The notes beneath the pieces are model-generated. The model was given only the letters and a program-made list of their open reading frames with translations. It did not search any database and was not told where the DNA came from. Shown one piece after another: positions 51,759 through 64,000 of a stretch of DNA of 64,000 nt; within the stretch, counting starts at the first letter, position 1, and every line of letters begins with the position of its first letter. This DNA is from Lentinus brumalis. Its lineage: Eukaryota; Basidiomycota; Agaricomycetes; Polyporales; Polyporaceae. The position numbers and the translations under genes are program-made. The stretch is from positions 372,001 through 436,000 of the forward strand of contig MARA01000016.1 in assembly GCA_001792895.1 (NCBI GenBank), read 5' to 3'.

Positions 51759-53510
51759 ATGTCTTCCGCTACGCCAGATTCCATGCTCACATCCCAGTAT
51801 TCGAGCTTGTGCGTACTCACTCTGTACACGCTTGTCCGCTTTAGGCTGACATCAGGCTTGCTTCAGCCTGCTGAGCAACTACTGTGCCATAGCGTCGACT
51901 GGTAAGGATTGTTGTATCTCTGGTTCACATGTAGTAACTTACATACCGCTGTTTTCACAGTGCTGTTCATATACGAATGTCTGATCACCATCGGAGACGA
52001 GATCAACCTGTTTTGGGGGCGGCGGTTTACAGGAGCATCTGTCCTTTTCGTCTCGAATAGGGCCATCGTCCTGTTTGCCCATGTCTTCACCCTCATTACT
52101 AGCTCCACGGCGACTTCTCCACAGGTGAGTTTAGGCCTGTCGAAGTGAATCACGTACATACTAACGTCATGTTGTTCTTGTAGAGGTAAGATCGCCCAAC
52201 TTCACTCTGAAGGCTCTTCGGCGTGCTGACATTTGAGCGTGCTTAGCTGTGTATACTCCGCAAGGGCCAGCCGGGTGTTTGTGATTCTCCAGTATGTACC
52301 ATGGGCAGGTAAGCATCCGCCGCTTTACGATGTGCTGGAGGCGGTTAACAACATGAGTCAGCCTTCTCGACTTTACGAGTGTTCGCCCTGTCCCGACTGT
52401 GGTCTCTCTCGATCTTCGGTTTCCTGCTTTCTAGTGTGCCCATCGCAATCAACTTCGTGAGTGGCCGCTGTACATTACCACATCCGGTATCCAACTAGGT
52501 CCTTTGCAGACGAACTTCGGTTTCACGCCGGGCGGAGTGGTCGTTCCACCGCTGGGATGCGTGTACTCGGATTCCCTCCCTTCCGATTTGGCCAAAAGGT
52601 TCGTCATCTAGTCGCCATCCCCTTCAGACGATTGGACTCAACGAGTTCATAGGCGTGCGTGAACCGCACCTTTTAATACTCGCCACTCGTCATAACAGTC
52701 TTTCTCTTACAAGTGACCATCGCATCCCGGACGAGTCTCATTTCGGCAGACGCACTCCTCGTGCTCACGACCTGGTGGACGCTCTCGAGGGGAAGCCTAC
52801 AACACCGCAGGAAGGGGTCGTTTGTGTACGTTCTGCTTCGAGACGGTGAATACCGCTACCTTCCGCGCCTGTGTTACCCCAGCTAAGACTCGGAGTGCTA
52901 CAGGGACCATCTACTTCATGTGAGGATCTCGGCCGCCCGACAGTGTCGAGAAAAAGCTGATCGTCTTATATTCCACAGCGCCTTGCTTGGGTTGAATGCC
53001 CTCCATCTCACCTTGACACTTCTGTCGGTGAGTCTTGGCGCTACATGCCTCGTCCATGGTCCATCTCCGACCTGACGCGGACACCCTGCCCCGGTCGCTC
53101 AGCATGACCAGGCACTCCAGAGTATCAGCGTGGTCACCCTGTTCACTGAACCGTACGTTTACCTTCATAAGATCCTATCGCTATCGTCCTTCGCGCTCAT
53201 TCGTCTCATTCGTTCCACTACCAGTGTCACCGGGATCTTGGTATCCCGGTTCCTACTGAACTTGCAGTCCGCCAACCAGAAGGCACTCGATATCCACTCC
53301 AGTATACACCTCGAGTCCGGCAGCGGAGGAATGGCCGAGTCGCTCATCTTCGAGAGGGTGGTGGGCTCGTTGGGCTCTCGCACGCTGGCAGAAGAAGACG
53401 AGGAGTGTCGGGATGAGTACACTGGCGAAGCAGGGGTCGCGGACGCAGAGAACGTGGCTGCATCTTCGGACGAAACACAGCAGGGCGCCGAGGAGAAGAT
53501 GGAGGACTGA
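51759..53510 (+). CDS. DUF6533 domain multi-pass membrane protein (copy 3)
   Basis: ATG 51759 (MSSATPDSMLTSQYSSL). The domain exon carries LFIYECLITIGDEINLFWG, then FTGASVLFVSNRAIVLF. Following exons: VFVILQYVPWA|AFSTLRVFAL, then SIFGFLLSSVPIAINF, TNFGFTPGGVVVPPLGCV and TIASRTSLISADALLVLTTW. Next are FVYVLLRDG|TIYFM, then LLGLNALHLTLTLLS and SVVTLFTEP. The hallmark ILVSRFLLNLQSANQKAL precedes an acidic Glu-rich tail (EEDEECRDEYTGEAG) ending EEKMED at 53510. Introns are canonical and no frame break was found. Tail composition differs from the other copies, so tails evolve faster than helices. Confidence 0.85.
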
Positions 53511-53849
53511 AATGACAACGCCGTGATCGCACTTGTCGCGTAAAGATAAGTAGGCACTTCAACGACACCCATGCAGTACTTTTCTTGTATGGCCGCACTG
53601 CATGCCAATCAGCGTACTTATCCGGGAACGGGCTCCATCGAGGCGACGCCTCGCTGGTGAGGGAGCCTCCGTCAGGCCCAGGCTAGTCCGAACAACGGGG
53701 CATAGCGTAAAAATCGAGGTCGCAATCCCTGCAGCAAGCAAGACCGGCGATATTCATACATCCGCAGTGCATCAAAAAACTCACATTCGTTCGTCCAACA
53801 GACCCCAATGACTTCCGTCCTTCCACGGTCGCCCGACGATCGCCCGCCC

Positions 53850-55674
<1,825 letters not shown>

Positions 55675-56547
55675 GGGCAAGAGGCTGAGCACGAACGCAA
55701 TTGCTTATATGCGGTCTGCTGACCGCGTTGCTGCGTGTTCTCGACCGATTCTAGGCGAGGCCTCGCTGGTGAGACGGAGACCAGACAAATCCTCCACGCA
55801 TCGTCCAGGCACATGCATGGCGTGCATACTGCCCGTATACCGAGACCGACTTCGTTCGCAGATGTAGCGAGCAAACCTGAGCAAGACATGGTCTGGTAAC
55901 GATTTCCAAGCGCTGTCGTCCTTGAGGGTATACGCGACGGCTACGGCAGAGTAAACATAGTGCAATATAGCCAGCAAGTCAGGATGCTCCCCAGGATTAC
56001 GAGTTGAAGCAGTTCGTGATCGCCAGCGACAGCGGTGAGAGTCAGGCTGATGATGGAGGTGAGAGGCAGGTTCTGGAAGCGCCGTCGGGCTTGCTTCCCG
56101 CGACGATGAGGACGGCCATTCGACCGCAACGACAACGACGATCTCGAGTCCATCGAGCGATGGGCACGACATGAGCCTTTTCTCCTTGACCTCATGCTGC
56201 CTTGGACCGCTCTAAATTGCACTCCTGCTCTCTCAGTGCCGCTTCCTCACGTCCTCTGGGAGTTTCCTGTCGCTCAACCTAGAGGGAACTCATGAGGTCC
56301 CCGTGAGATGGCGCGCTCAGAACTTCCGGAGGTTGCTTTTGCACGTTCAAGGCCGCAAAAAATGCCTGAGCCGCGAAGCTAGAGACTGCAGGGATCCCTA
56401 GGTTCGTTTGCCTTGCAAGGTCAAAATAGTCCCCGGTGCTCACGCGCATGTGAGACTAGAGCAGGTCATGTAGCGAGCTAGCTGCTACAGTACAGCGCAT
56501 CTGAATGTTGTACGTTCAACTCCACAGGCACGTATGAAGCGTCCTCG
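55675..56547. other. Intergenic with a weak minus-strand coding candidate
   Basis: On the minus strand, 56.22-55.86 kb can be read as SIISLTLTAVAGDHELLQLV, then across an intron-like gap VAYTLKDDSAWKSLPDHVLL. It looks like a small membrane-associated protein, unrecognised and without a sure start. Otherwise only the fumarate reductase promoter is expected here. Confidence 0.3.
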
Positions 56548-57293
56548 CTACTTGTTACTCGCCGCATTTTGCCTCTGCCCCCGCTCTGCGATGGTCTGCG
56601 CCATGCACTTCCCAACTTCGCTACCCAACGCCTCAAAGCCCTCAATCGTCCCCTTCCTGTCTCCCTCGCTCAGCTCCTGGCTCATCTTCCACTTCCCATC
56701 CATGCTCGTGATCTCGATCTCAACACCGACGATTGCCTTCTTCAGCAGCGCGGTATAGCTCTCCGGCGCGTCCTCCACCGTCCACGGCCTCTCGTACCCC
56801 ATGATCTCCGTCTCGCAAAGCTGCGTAAGGTCGCGCAGCGTCCCCGACAAGAACGCGTCGGTCTCCTCCGCCTTCGCATCGAAGTACACCGTCGCCCGCC
56901 CGTACACCTGCACTGCGGCGTAGTCCCACGTCGGCACGACCTTCCCCGTCGCCGGCTTCGTCTCCGTGTAGAACTTGGGCGTGACGTAGTGGTGCGCGGG
57001 GCGTTGAAGAGGACGAGGACGTCGCGGGAGAGCGTCCGCGACCCGGATGAGGTGAGTTCCGCTATCATCGCCTTCACCTGCGGGTTCGCGCGCGCCATGT
57101 GTCCGCGCAGCTTGCCCAGGGATGTCTCCTTCGCGTCTGGAGAAACATCGAGGAGCCACGGGATATGGCTGGATTGGAGGAAGGGGAACTCGGGGGCATC
57201 GATGGCAGTGGTGATGATGCCTAGCGGGTTTGCACGGATGAAGTCCCGCAGCGTCGGCAGGTCGTGCTCAGCGTGAGCAGCACGGAGATACAT
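56548..57293 (-). pseudogene. PaiB-family FMN-binding (PNPOx-like split barrel) protein with one frame break
   Basis: PaiB-like proteins bind FMN; the fungal role is unknown. ATG 57293: MYLRAAHAEHDLPTLRDFIR, then ANPLGIITTAIDAPEFPFLQ and SHIPWLLDVSPDAK. HMARANPQVKAMIAEL and RDVLVLFNAP follow, and here the frame breaks at a run of four C (plus-strand gggg at 56998-57001). One frame over it continues AHHYVTPKFYTETKPATGKV and VPTWDYAAVQVYGRATVYF, through WTVEDAPESYTALLKKAIVG, to the TAG at 56548. Adding one C would give an uninterrupted single-exon gene of normal length. Either a fresh null or a base-call error; I lean to the latter because everything else is conserved. Confidence 0.75.
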
Positions 57294-57727
57294 GGCTGAG
57301 GATGCGCTCGTACTGCGCCTTCTGGGTATATGGACTCGGTGACGAGAGTACGCGCGCGGTCAGGTTCTGGGTTCTCACTGACTCTTTCGGGCGCTCAGAA
57401 CTACATTAGCGCCCCAGCGGAGGTCCGAGACGTGGACCTTGGGACGACGGCGGGTTGTGGAGGCCCCGATGAGCGCAAGCGGGTGGTGAACCCGCTATGA
57501 TGCCTCAGACGACGACCTTCTCACAGAGTCATCCGCCTTCTCCCACACCGTACATCGCTCGCAAGCAGGCTAGAATCAACTTGAAGTCAAACTCGCGGGC
57601 GGCGCCCATGTACCCTTTTCTATATCGTCCCATGGCTTCCTGGATTACACTTGACTCCAGCTTCGATGGGTGACGGAATCCTTGTCATATATTACATATT
57701 ACATGTCTGTCATGATACGAAGAAAAT
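57294..57727. other. Intergenic
   Basis: Between the 5' end of the PaiB-like gene and the 3' end of DUF6533 copy 4. No gene recognised. A short AT-rich stretch (tatattacatattacatg) lies near 57690. Confidence 0.4.
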
Positions 57728-59479
57728 TCAGAACTTCTCCGTATCATTTGCATCCTGGCCACCGCTCCGACGAATTTCTTCAATAGCGAGAGTATCCCCC
57801 TCCGAGGGGCTGCCCACAGTACCTTCGTCCGACCCACTCCACTGTGCGTCCGCCGACTCGGCATAAAGCGGTGGGATGGTCGACGCCAGCGAACCCACGA
57901 CGCGCTCAAATACGATGGTCTCCAGCGGTCCGTTCACGCCCGATGAGTACAGGCTGGAGTCCGTGTTCAGCGCTCGGCGGTTGGCGGACTGGAGGTCCAT
58001 GAGGAATCTTGAGACTAGCACCCCGGTCAACCTGGGATGCGAGTATGAGTGCGATGTCGCAGATGTGGGCAGGGAGAGGTGTTGATCTTACGGCTCGGTG
58101 AAGTCCGTCACCACGCTCACGTTCTCGTGCTCCGTGCCGAACTGTGAATAGTCGTGAGTCGTTAGTCCTCCCCTTCCCGTAGGAGACGATTAAACGCACG
58201 GATAGCAGTGTCAAGATGAGATGCAATGAATTCAAGACCGATAGTGCTCTGACACACATTCATTGATGAGATGATCGAAGTTGCATCGATGCAGGGAGAG
58301 CCTCACATGAAGTATATTGTACCTACCATGCCGTGAGCATACGACCTACGTAGCGGGGAAAATTAAACTCACCATCCATCAGGAGGGTATGCGCGAATGT
58401 GCCGGCCTTCATGCCTCTGTGCGCGCCCCCGGCAGACAGCTTGAACCACGTCGCGAGCCCGAGGAGTACGTCCGCCGTGATGAGGCACACCCGCGACACA
58501 ATCGTGACTACCGAAGTGGCTTGCTCAGCGTCGTTGAGCAGCGAGCGATCCACGAAGACTTACATCTAGATGACGATGGGTAAGCGTGAGCGAACGAGGA
58601 GCGCGCGACCAAAGGATACAACGAACCTCTTTGCAGTCTGCTCAGTCATCGTTTCCGTGTAGACGCAGCCTAGTTCGGGCACGACTATTCCAGTAGGGTT
58701 GAAGTGGAACACCGACTGGGTCGTATGATCAGCCGCAAGCACGATTGAGAGGCAGAAGCCATTTGCTGGGCTTACCAGGTTGATTGCGAGAGGCACTAAC
58801 GAGAGCATCAGGATGAGGATCGAGAATGGCCAGTTGCGCGTCACTCCGAGCGCGCGTAGAGCCGAGAATACTAGGAGGCAAGTATCGTCGTGAGTTGCAG
58901 AATGACATTGGGCGGGAGGATTTGCGTACCGGCCCATGGGAAGTACTGCAGCAGACCGAGCACGAGGCTCGCTCTCGCGATCAGTGGACAGCTTCATGAT
59001 CATCGAATTTGTCAGAACCTTGTTGAATGGCGTGGGCCGAAGGACCTACCTCTACGAAGGTGAAATGAGCCTTCAAGACGAGCAAAGTAGGACAAGGGAG
59101 GACATTACCGCGGGCGATATCGTGCTCTGCGTGAACCCAGTGATGAGGGTGAACGCCCCGTATAGTATGATCGCCCATCTGTTCAGGAAGAACAGCGCAG
59201 AAGCGCCTGTCAACCTCTGCGACCAGAAGAGATTCACTTCGTCGGTGAATGTGATAACGCATTCGTAGAAGAACAACACTGAGTTAGGCACATGTCAGCA
59301 AGCCGTCAGTTGCGGAACAGCCATCGCGAGGTACCGCTGGACGCCAAGTTGCAGTAACTGTTGGTCTGACTGGAGGAAGACGTGGGTGAGCTCTCTTGAG
59401 CAACGTTCAATGAGATGGAGGGCACTGACTGGCTCGAGTAATAGGCAACCAACTCAGCGACCTCATCCGACATGCTCAT
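57728..59479 (-). CDS. DUF6533 domain multi-pass membrane protein (copy 4)
   Basis: ATG 59479 or 59473 (MSMSDEVAELVAYYSSQ). The domain exon near 59.2 kb has LFFYECVITFTDEVNLFWS, then LTGASALFFLNRWAIIL. Later exons: ASLVLGLLQYFPWA, then LVFSALRALGVTRNWPFSIL, FNPTGIVVPELGCVYTE and VVTIVSRVCLITADVLLGLA. Next are TFAHTLLMDG, SVLNSLHLILTLLS and NVSVVTDFTEP. The C-terminal hallmark GVLVSRFLMDLQSANRRAL is followed by FERVVGSLAS and an acidic Ser-rich tail ending DANDTEKF at 57728. No frame break seen. The FERVVGSL motif is shared with copy 3 (and FERVIGS in copy 2), which suggests that these three are closer to each other than to copy 1. Confidence 0.82.
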
Positions 59480-62400
59480 TGCTGACGGATGCCCCACTGA
59501 GACGTTCGGGGCACGAACACAACGGAGGGCGTGAAGAGCTTTGCGTTGTATGTAGTCGCGAGAAGGCGATGGGTGCTGATAAAGCGGGGCCGCCCTACAG
59601 TCGAGGCGTCAGTGCGAGCGACCAAAGACTGTAAATTTTCGAACCTTGGGAGGAACTTCAAGGAAGTTGAACTACGCGAGGCGCTGCAGTGCGAATATTT
59701 GGACGAAGTTGGAGTCGGAGTGGAGGAGCACGGAGATCGCAGTCGATTCCAGTACGATTTCCGCGGCATGTAGCCGGATCAGCGTACTCGCCCTGTGATA
59801 CTTCCGGTATCCTCGCCGTCCACGGGTCCGAGTGTGCAGCGGCCGGCCTGCAGCAGATCTAGAGCCGTGGAACTGGCATCAGCACAAGGCGTACTTGTTC
59901 CGGCGCATCATGCCGTTCAATCACCTCACTCAGCTGAAGTGCACAATGCACATGTATTTCCCTATACCCCTGGTCGATGGAGGGTTCTGATTCAGGTGGA
60001 TGGCTTGACCTCAGTGCCCGCTCGCGTGTCCAGTGACTCCAGGAGTCCTACATAGGCCACCTGGGATTGGCGCATTATCTTGCTCTGACCGTGACTAGTA
60101 TGCCTCGGAGGCATACCTACGCAATCAGTTAGTGACCCAGATCCCCTCTTCATGATGATTCTCACTTACATCGCTACTAGTCCAGGATCACACGGGAGAC
60201 AGACACAGCCAGAGGCAGGAGACAAGGGTACGTATACTAAGCGCCGTCGTGGAAGTAGCCTTGGACAGCGACCATCACCATAGTCACAACCACGACCGCC
60301 TGGACTACTGCTTTTGTGACTCTAGAGTCTATGGCCCTGTTTCCATCATTGCCAGTGTCTTATCAGCGACATCGCCGTTAAGCATCGACATCTCCACGCA
60401 CGCAAGATGACGCCGAGCTCTCAATTTACCCACTCAGTGAGGCTTCAACCTGCAGTCACGAATCCCTGGACTCCTGCGCCCGACACCGCGAAAGTCATGG
60501 AGGCATGCACTAATACGACTTCGAAGCAGCGGATGCAGCTGTGAAGAGCGGATGTCCGGCTACATACTTTTTTGTCAGGTATGCTCGAGCGCGTCACCGG
60601 CTCTCTATCGTGGCTTCCCGATGCCTTCAAAACCTCCACCTACTGGGTCTCATTCTGTCCGAACATCTACCCGCTCGTACGGGGACTCGTCGAGGCGTGC
60701 GGCCTGCAGGAGGTCCCACTAGTGACGGTTTACGAGGTGAGTGCTACAGTCTTATCATTTTGGCATCGGGTTAGGTACCTCTAGACCAAGACAAACCCAC
60801 CTGAGACTCGTCGTGAATAGTCAGGAATGCAGGAGGCTCAGGGTTCTGCGTTGCTGAAGTCCGGAGGTGATGGATGCGGACCTGGCGTGCGCCCGCGATG
60901 AGTGCGATGTCGCGCTCGGGCTTGACGGGAGCGAGACGTTCTGCGCGATGAAAGAGCGGTTTTGCTGCATAGCTGTGCGTGTGTCCTTGAGTATGATCGG
61001 TCGGCGTGAAGGAGCAGAGCGCTGTCGCGCGCAGAATTGGCGAGAGGCGCCATGTAGCAGCTAGCTGACAGATCTGCTCTTTCAGATGTGCTTGCAACCG
61101 TTGGACTTTCGAAGATGCAGTGTTTGCTCCTCCTCTCCTGACAGCTCCCGCCGCCATCCCTCAGTTATGGTCATCCACAGCCTCGAAGTTACTTCTGCCT
61201 GCCGACCCTTCTCTGTCAGGCCGCTCCTGACGATCTCTCGGATTACGCTCAGCCCTGGACAATCACATTGGCTGTGGCGAGTTAGCAGGCGTCGACTTCG
61301 TTTCTACGCTGCGAGCGCATCATCTTCAAATGATACATCCCTTCACTGTCTGATACAGTTCTGGGCAACGACAGCGTCAAGATCGGTGAGGAGGTGCGGT
61401 GGCCGAACTCCCAAACTCCGTCCGGTGCCTGTCCTGCTTAAGTCCGTCACGAACTTCTGGGTCCTAGAACGGTCACCGATGCACGCGCCGGTAGCCCTCT
61501 CTGCACGCTCCCTCTCGATGATACGGCGATGGCAAGGGCCGTGTCCTCAAGGTCCTCGCAAGCGTCAGGCATTCCCGTGGCGGCGGCGGAAGAAGTCGAT
61601 GATGTCTGCCCGTCCAGTGACTCCAGTCTATCTGCCAGCTCGTACACAAATCTCCGCTGTCGCCACGTTATTCCCGTCGCTGGCCCATACGACGCCGCCA
61701 CTACCTTTCTTACTCATCCCGTCCGTTGAGAGGGTGGCTCGACACCCGACTCCTGCGTAGACATGCCCGAGTCTCGAGATTGAAGGTGGCGATGAACATC
61801 CGGGCAAGAAATCACGGTGGGCGAACGACGGTTCGCGCGTCGGCGCCGCATGGCGATGAATCGCGTGCATGGTGAGTGATTGTACGGACTGTACACGTCA
61901 ATCTGCCCCTCAGGGCTGTGACATGCTCATCTACGCTTGGTGCAAGCCAATCTCCAGGGCGGGCACCTTCTCAGGGCCCTCTTCGACCGCGGTTGCCGGC
62001 TTTGAACCGTCCTGTTCGAGCGCGTGCAGTTGCTCGGCTGCTGTCAAAAAAACTTATGTCCTTTGAGCGGATTGGGTGCTGTGGGCTGAATAGGACGCGA
62101 AGGTCACGGTCGAGGTACGGGATGAATAGAAGATCGCGGTCCGAGAACACAGCAGCTGATGTAAGCCCCCTTGCTGAAAGTATGTTCGCATGAAAGACAC
62201 GATGATCATCCGAACGTTCCTCACAGAGCGTGGACCAGGAAGGCCGTCGCACATTTTGGCATCCGCAATGTACGTGCCAGTGAGGCTTTCAGTATACTGC
62301 CCTCCCAAGTCTGAGTGATGCGCCCCGGGCACACGCTACCCGCAGTCGATCTTGTCCGCGAGGAGCTCACTGGTACAAGACGTGGGACCCCTTAACGCGA

Positions 62401-62582
62401 CTTGTTCGCATGCTGGTCACTCTCGAGCTTCGAACCATGGCAGAGAAGTGTGCCTTCGTATTCAGTTATGCTATACCTGCGTTCCGGCAACGGTGAACCG
62501 AGTAGAGCCCTCGCGGTCAGTATAAGAGTGAGGACGACCCCAGCCGTCTCGACGCCTTTCCCCGTCGGCGAGCATCATCGGA
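59480..62582. other. Longest gene-poor stretch, with unassigned coding-like pieces
   Basis: About 3.1 kb. On the plus strand, 60.57-60.73 kb reads MLERVTGSLSWLPDAFKTS, then YPLVRGLVEACGL and VPLVTVYE, with a canonical donor after it. At 61.08-61.25 kb WTFEDAVFAPPLLTAPAAIP and APDDLSDYAQPWTITLAVA follow in shifting frames. On the minus strand, 62.15-62.05 kb reads AVFSDRDLLFIPYLDRDLRV. None matches a family I know and they do not join into one gene. They look like decayed genes. Confidence 0.3.
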
Positions 62583-64000
62583 ATGTCGTCCGTGGATGAC
62601 ACTGCGGCCCTCATCGCGGAATACAGCGACCTGTGCGTGTGTTACATATGTCTCGGACTTACTCGCTGATGCGCTTCCGTAGCCGGTTGTCTAACTATGT
62701 CGGCATTGTGGCTTCCGGTGAGTAGGCGCGTGACATGCACATGCTTCGTCGTGCACTGACAGAACGCGTGTTTCCTGTCACAGTCGTCTTCCTGTACGAA
62801 TGCATCATCACAATCGGGGGAGAGGTGGAGCTTTTCTGGTTCGCCAAGTCGACGGGTGCGACCATCCTATACCTTCTCAACCGATATATCGTCGGGTTCT
62901 ATTCTATATACATCCTGGCCACGTCATTTGTTCCAGTATCGCAAGCGGTATGTATCTAGAGAACGTCGTTACATTCATTGACTCAGCTTTTGGGTTTCAG
63001 GGGTACGTTGGGTTTTTTGCGGGCGTCGCAATCCGCTAACGTCCATAACTCCAGCTGCGACGCAAGCATTAAGTTCGTCCGGGTGATCTCCGTTGTGCAG
63101 TATCTGCCGTGGGCAGGTATGTAAGCCGAGTAGTGCAACAATCGCTGAGGATTGACCCATTGGAACAGCGTTCTCCGCACTTCGTGCGTTGGCGTTGAGT
63201 CAAAACTGGCCTCTGGCCACCACCATCTTCCTTCTTTCATGCCTCCCCGTTGGGGTCAACATGGTAAGCACACGGGAGTAGCTTTAGGTGACAGCAGTGG
63301 CTCATGGTTGTTCTCAGGCCCAGTTTCACTTTGATCTCGGAGGAGTGAATATACCTGTATACAACTGCGTCGGGACCTACACTATGCCTCCGTGGCTGAT
63401 GCCAACGTGCGCGACTGCATCCATCTGGACCGGTTATCGTTGCTAACGGTTCCTGTGTAACAGGCGTACGTCGTGGACCTTGGCATACGAGGTTGATCGA
63501 TGGCTGACGCTCTTCGTTGGTCGTAGTTACCGTGATATCGCGGTCTTGCTTGATACTTGCTGATATCTTGGTCATTGTCATCACCTGGCGCAGACTCTCC
63601 GGGCGCCGCATTGGTCGGAGCAAGCTCACGTTTGCGCATGTCTTGCGGCGAGACGGTATGTGACGCACCCCTGTCCTCGTACCTGCGCTGATTTGCCATG
63701 CCTGTCCTCGTACCTGCGCTGATTTGCCATGTCGTCACAGGTATCATATACTTCGTGTAGGTTCACGCGCCCTCCAGGCCGGAGCGCCGAGCGCTGAGGC
63801 CCTTTTCCACTCATAGCTGTATAGCCGTCCTGAACGCGCTCCACCTCGCCCTCACGGCACTGTCTACGGCACGTCCACGCCCTCTCAGATTGACAATACG
63901 GGTCGCTGACGACGTTCCTGCTTCCAGCTCGACGAACCCTTGGAGAACTCCAGCCTCGTGACGGACTTCACAGAACCGTACGCGACCGCCTTTCTCTCTT
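62583..64000 (+). CDS. DUF6533 domain multi-pass membrane protein (copy 5), 3' partial
   Basis: ATG 62583 (MSSVDDTAALIAEYSDL). The domain exon carries VFLYECIITIGGEVELFWF, then STGATILYLLNRYIVGFYSI. Next exons: FVRVISVVQYLPWA, then AFSALRALALSQNWPLATT, FLLSCLPVGVNM and AQFHFDLGGVNIPVYNCVG. SRSCLILADILVIVITWRRL, TFAHVLRRDG|GIIYFV and AVLNALHLALTALS follow. The last complete exon reads LDEPLENSSLVTDFTEP before a gt at about 63980. The window ends before the SRFL..LQ hallmark. The intron 63656-63740 holds a 31-bp tandem duplication. The intron 63869-63927 must start with GC to keep frame. Confidence 0.82.
63670..63731. repeat. Perfect two-copy 31-bp tandem duplication in an intron
   Basis: The unit beginning cctgtcctcgtacctgcgct and ending gatttgccatg is present twice without mismatch. 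It lengthens the intron from the usual 54 nt to 85 nt. Confidence 0.9.

Noticed and set aside
55675..55692. Upstream start for fumarate reductase
   Set aside because: The extra six codons begin with GTG; the first ATG is at 55674 and already precedes the hydrophobic segment.

Overview
The window is nuclear DNA of a filamentous basidiomycete, most likely an Agaricomycete. Nearly every gene is cut by introns of about 45-100 nt (mostly 50-70 nt) with GTRNGT...AG borders. Several families are typical of mushrooms and polypores: DUF6533 multi-pass proteins, a DUF6535 protein, fungal APH-fold kinases, an F-box/LRR-like protein, a BTB protein and expanded FAD monooxygenases. No rRNA, tRNA, CRISPR array or intact transposon was seen. 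Gene borders below come from reading frame, splice phase and comparison between paralogues inside the window.

Layout. 1-3.4 kb: 3' part of an APH-type kinase, then a DUF6533 gene. 5.0-7.7 kb: phenol-2-monooxygenase-like flavoprotein. 9.9-10.7 kb: truncated and frameshifted NAD(P)-dependent reductase. 10.9-12.8 kb: cyclopropane-fatty-acid-synthase-like methyltransferase. 14.3-16.1 kb: salicylate-hydroxylase-like flavoprotein that looks damaged. 17.0-17.6 kb: an inverted, broken copy of the end of the 5-kb monooxygenase. 17.8-19.6 kb: double BTB protein. 20.8-23.1 kb: DHA2-type MFS exporter. 23.2-25.9 kb: two unrecognised multi-exon genes either side of a C/G-rich minisatellite. 26.7-31.1 kb: 4-coumarate-CoA-ligase-like enzyme and alpha/beta hydrolase in tandem. 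31.3-32.7 kb: intact APH paralogue. 33.2-36.1 kb: Ala/Pro/Ser-rich coiled-coil protein (ADIP/SSX2IP-like). 36.8-38.9 kb: cytochrome P450. 39.1-41.9 kb: DUF6535 protein. 42.1-43.9 kb: F-box protein. 45-64 kb: four more DUF6533 genes, interleaved with a second phenol-monooxygenase-like gene, a soluble fumarate reductase and a PaiB-like FMN-binding protein.

How they may work together. CoA ligase, hydrolase, P450, three flavin monooxygenases (plus a relic), a reductase relic, a lipid methyltransferase and an exporter within about 45 kb suggest an aromatic-compound or secondary-metabolite neighbourhood. No polyketide, terpene or NRPS core enzyme is visible, so this is inference only. The other clear theme is local family amplification: five DUF6533 genes, two APH genes, and two phenol-monooxygenase genes plus a fragment.

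Structural oddities: three introns best explained as GC-AG, one apparent donor mutation (GT to GG), and three single-base frameshifts. Two of the frameshifts lie at C runs, so consensus error and gene decay both have to be considered.
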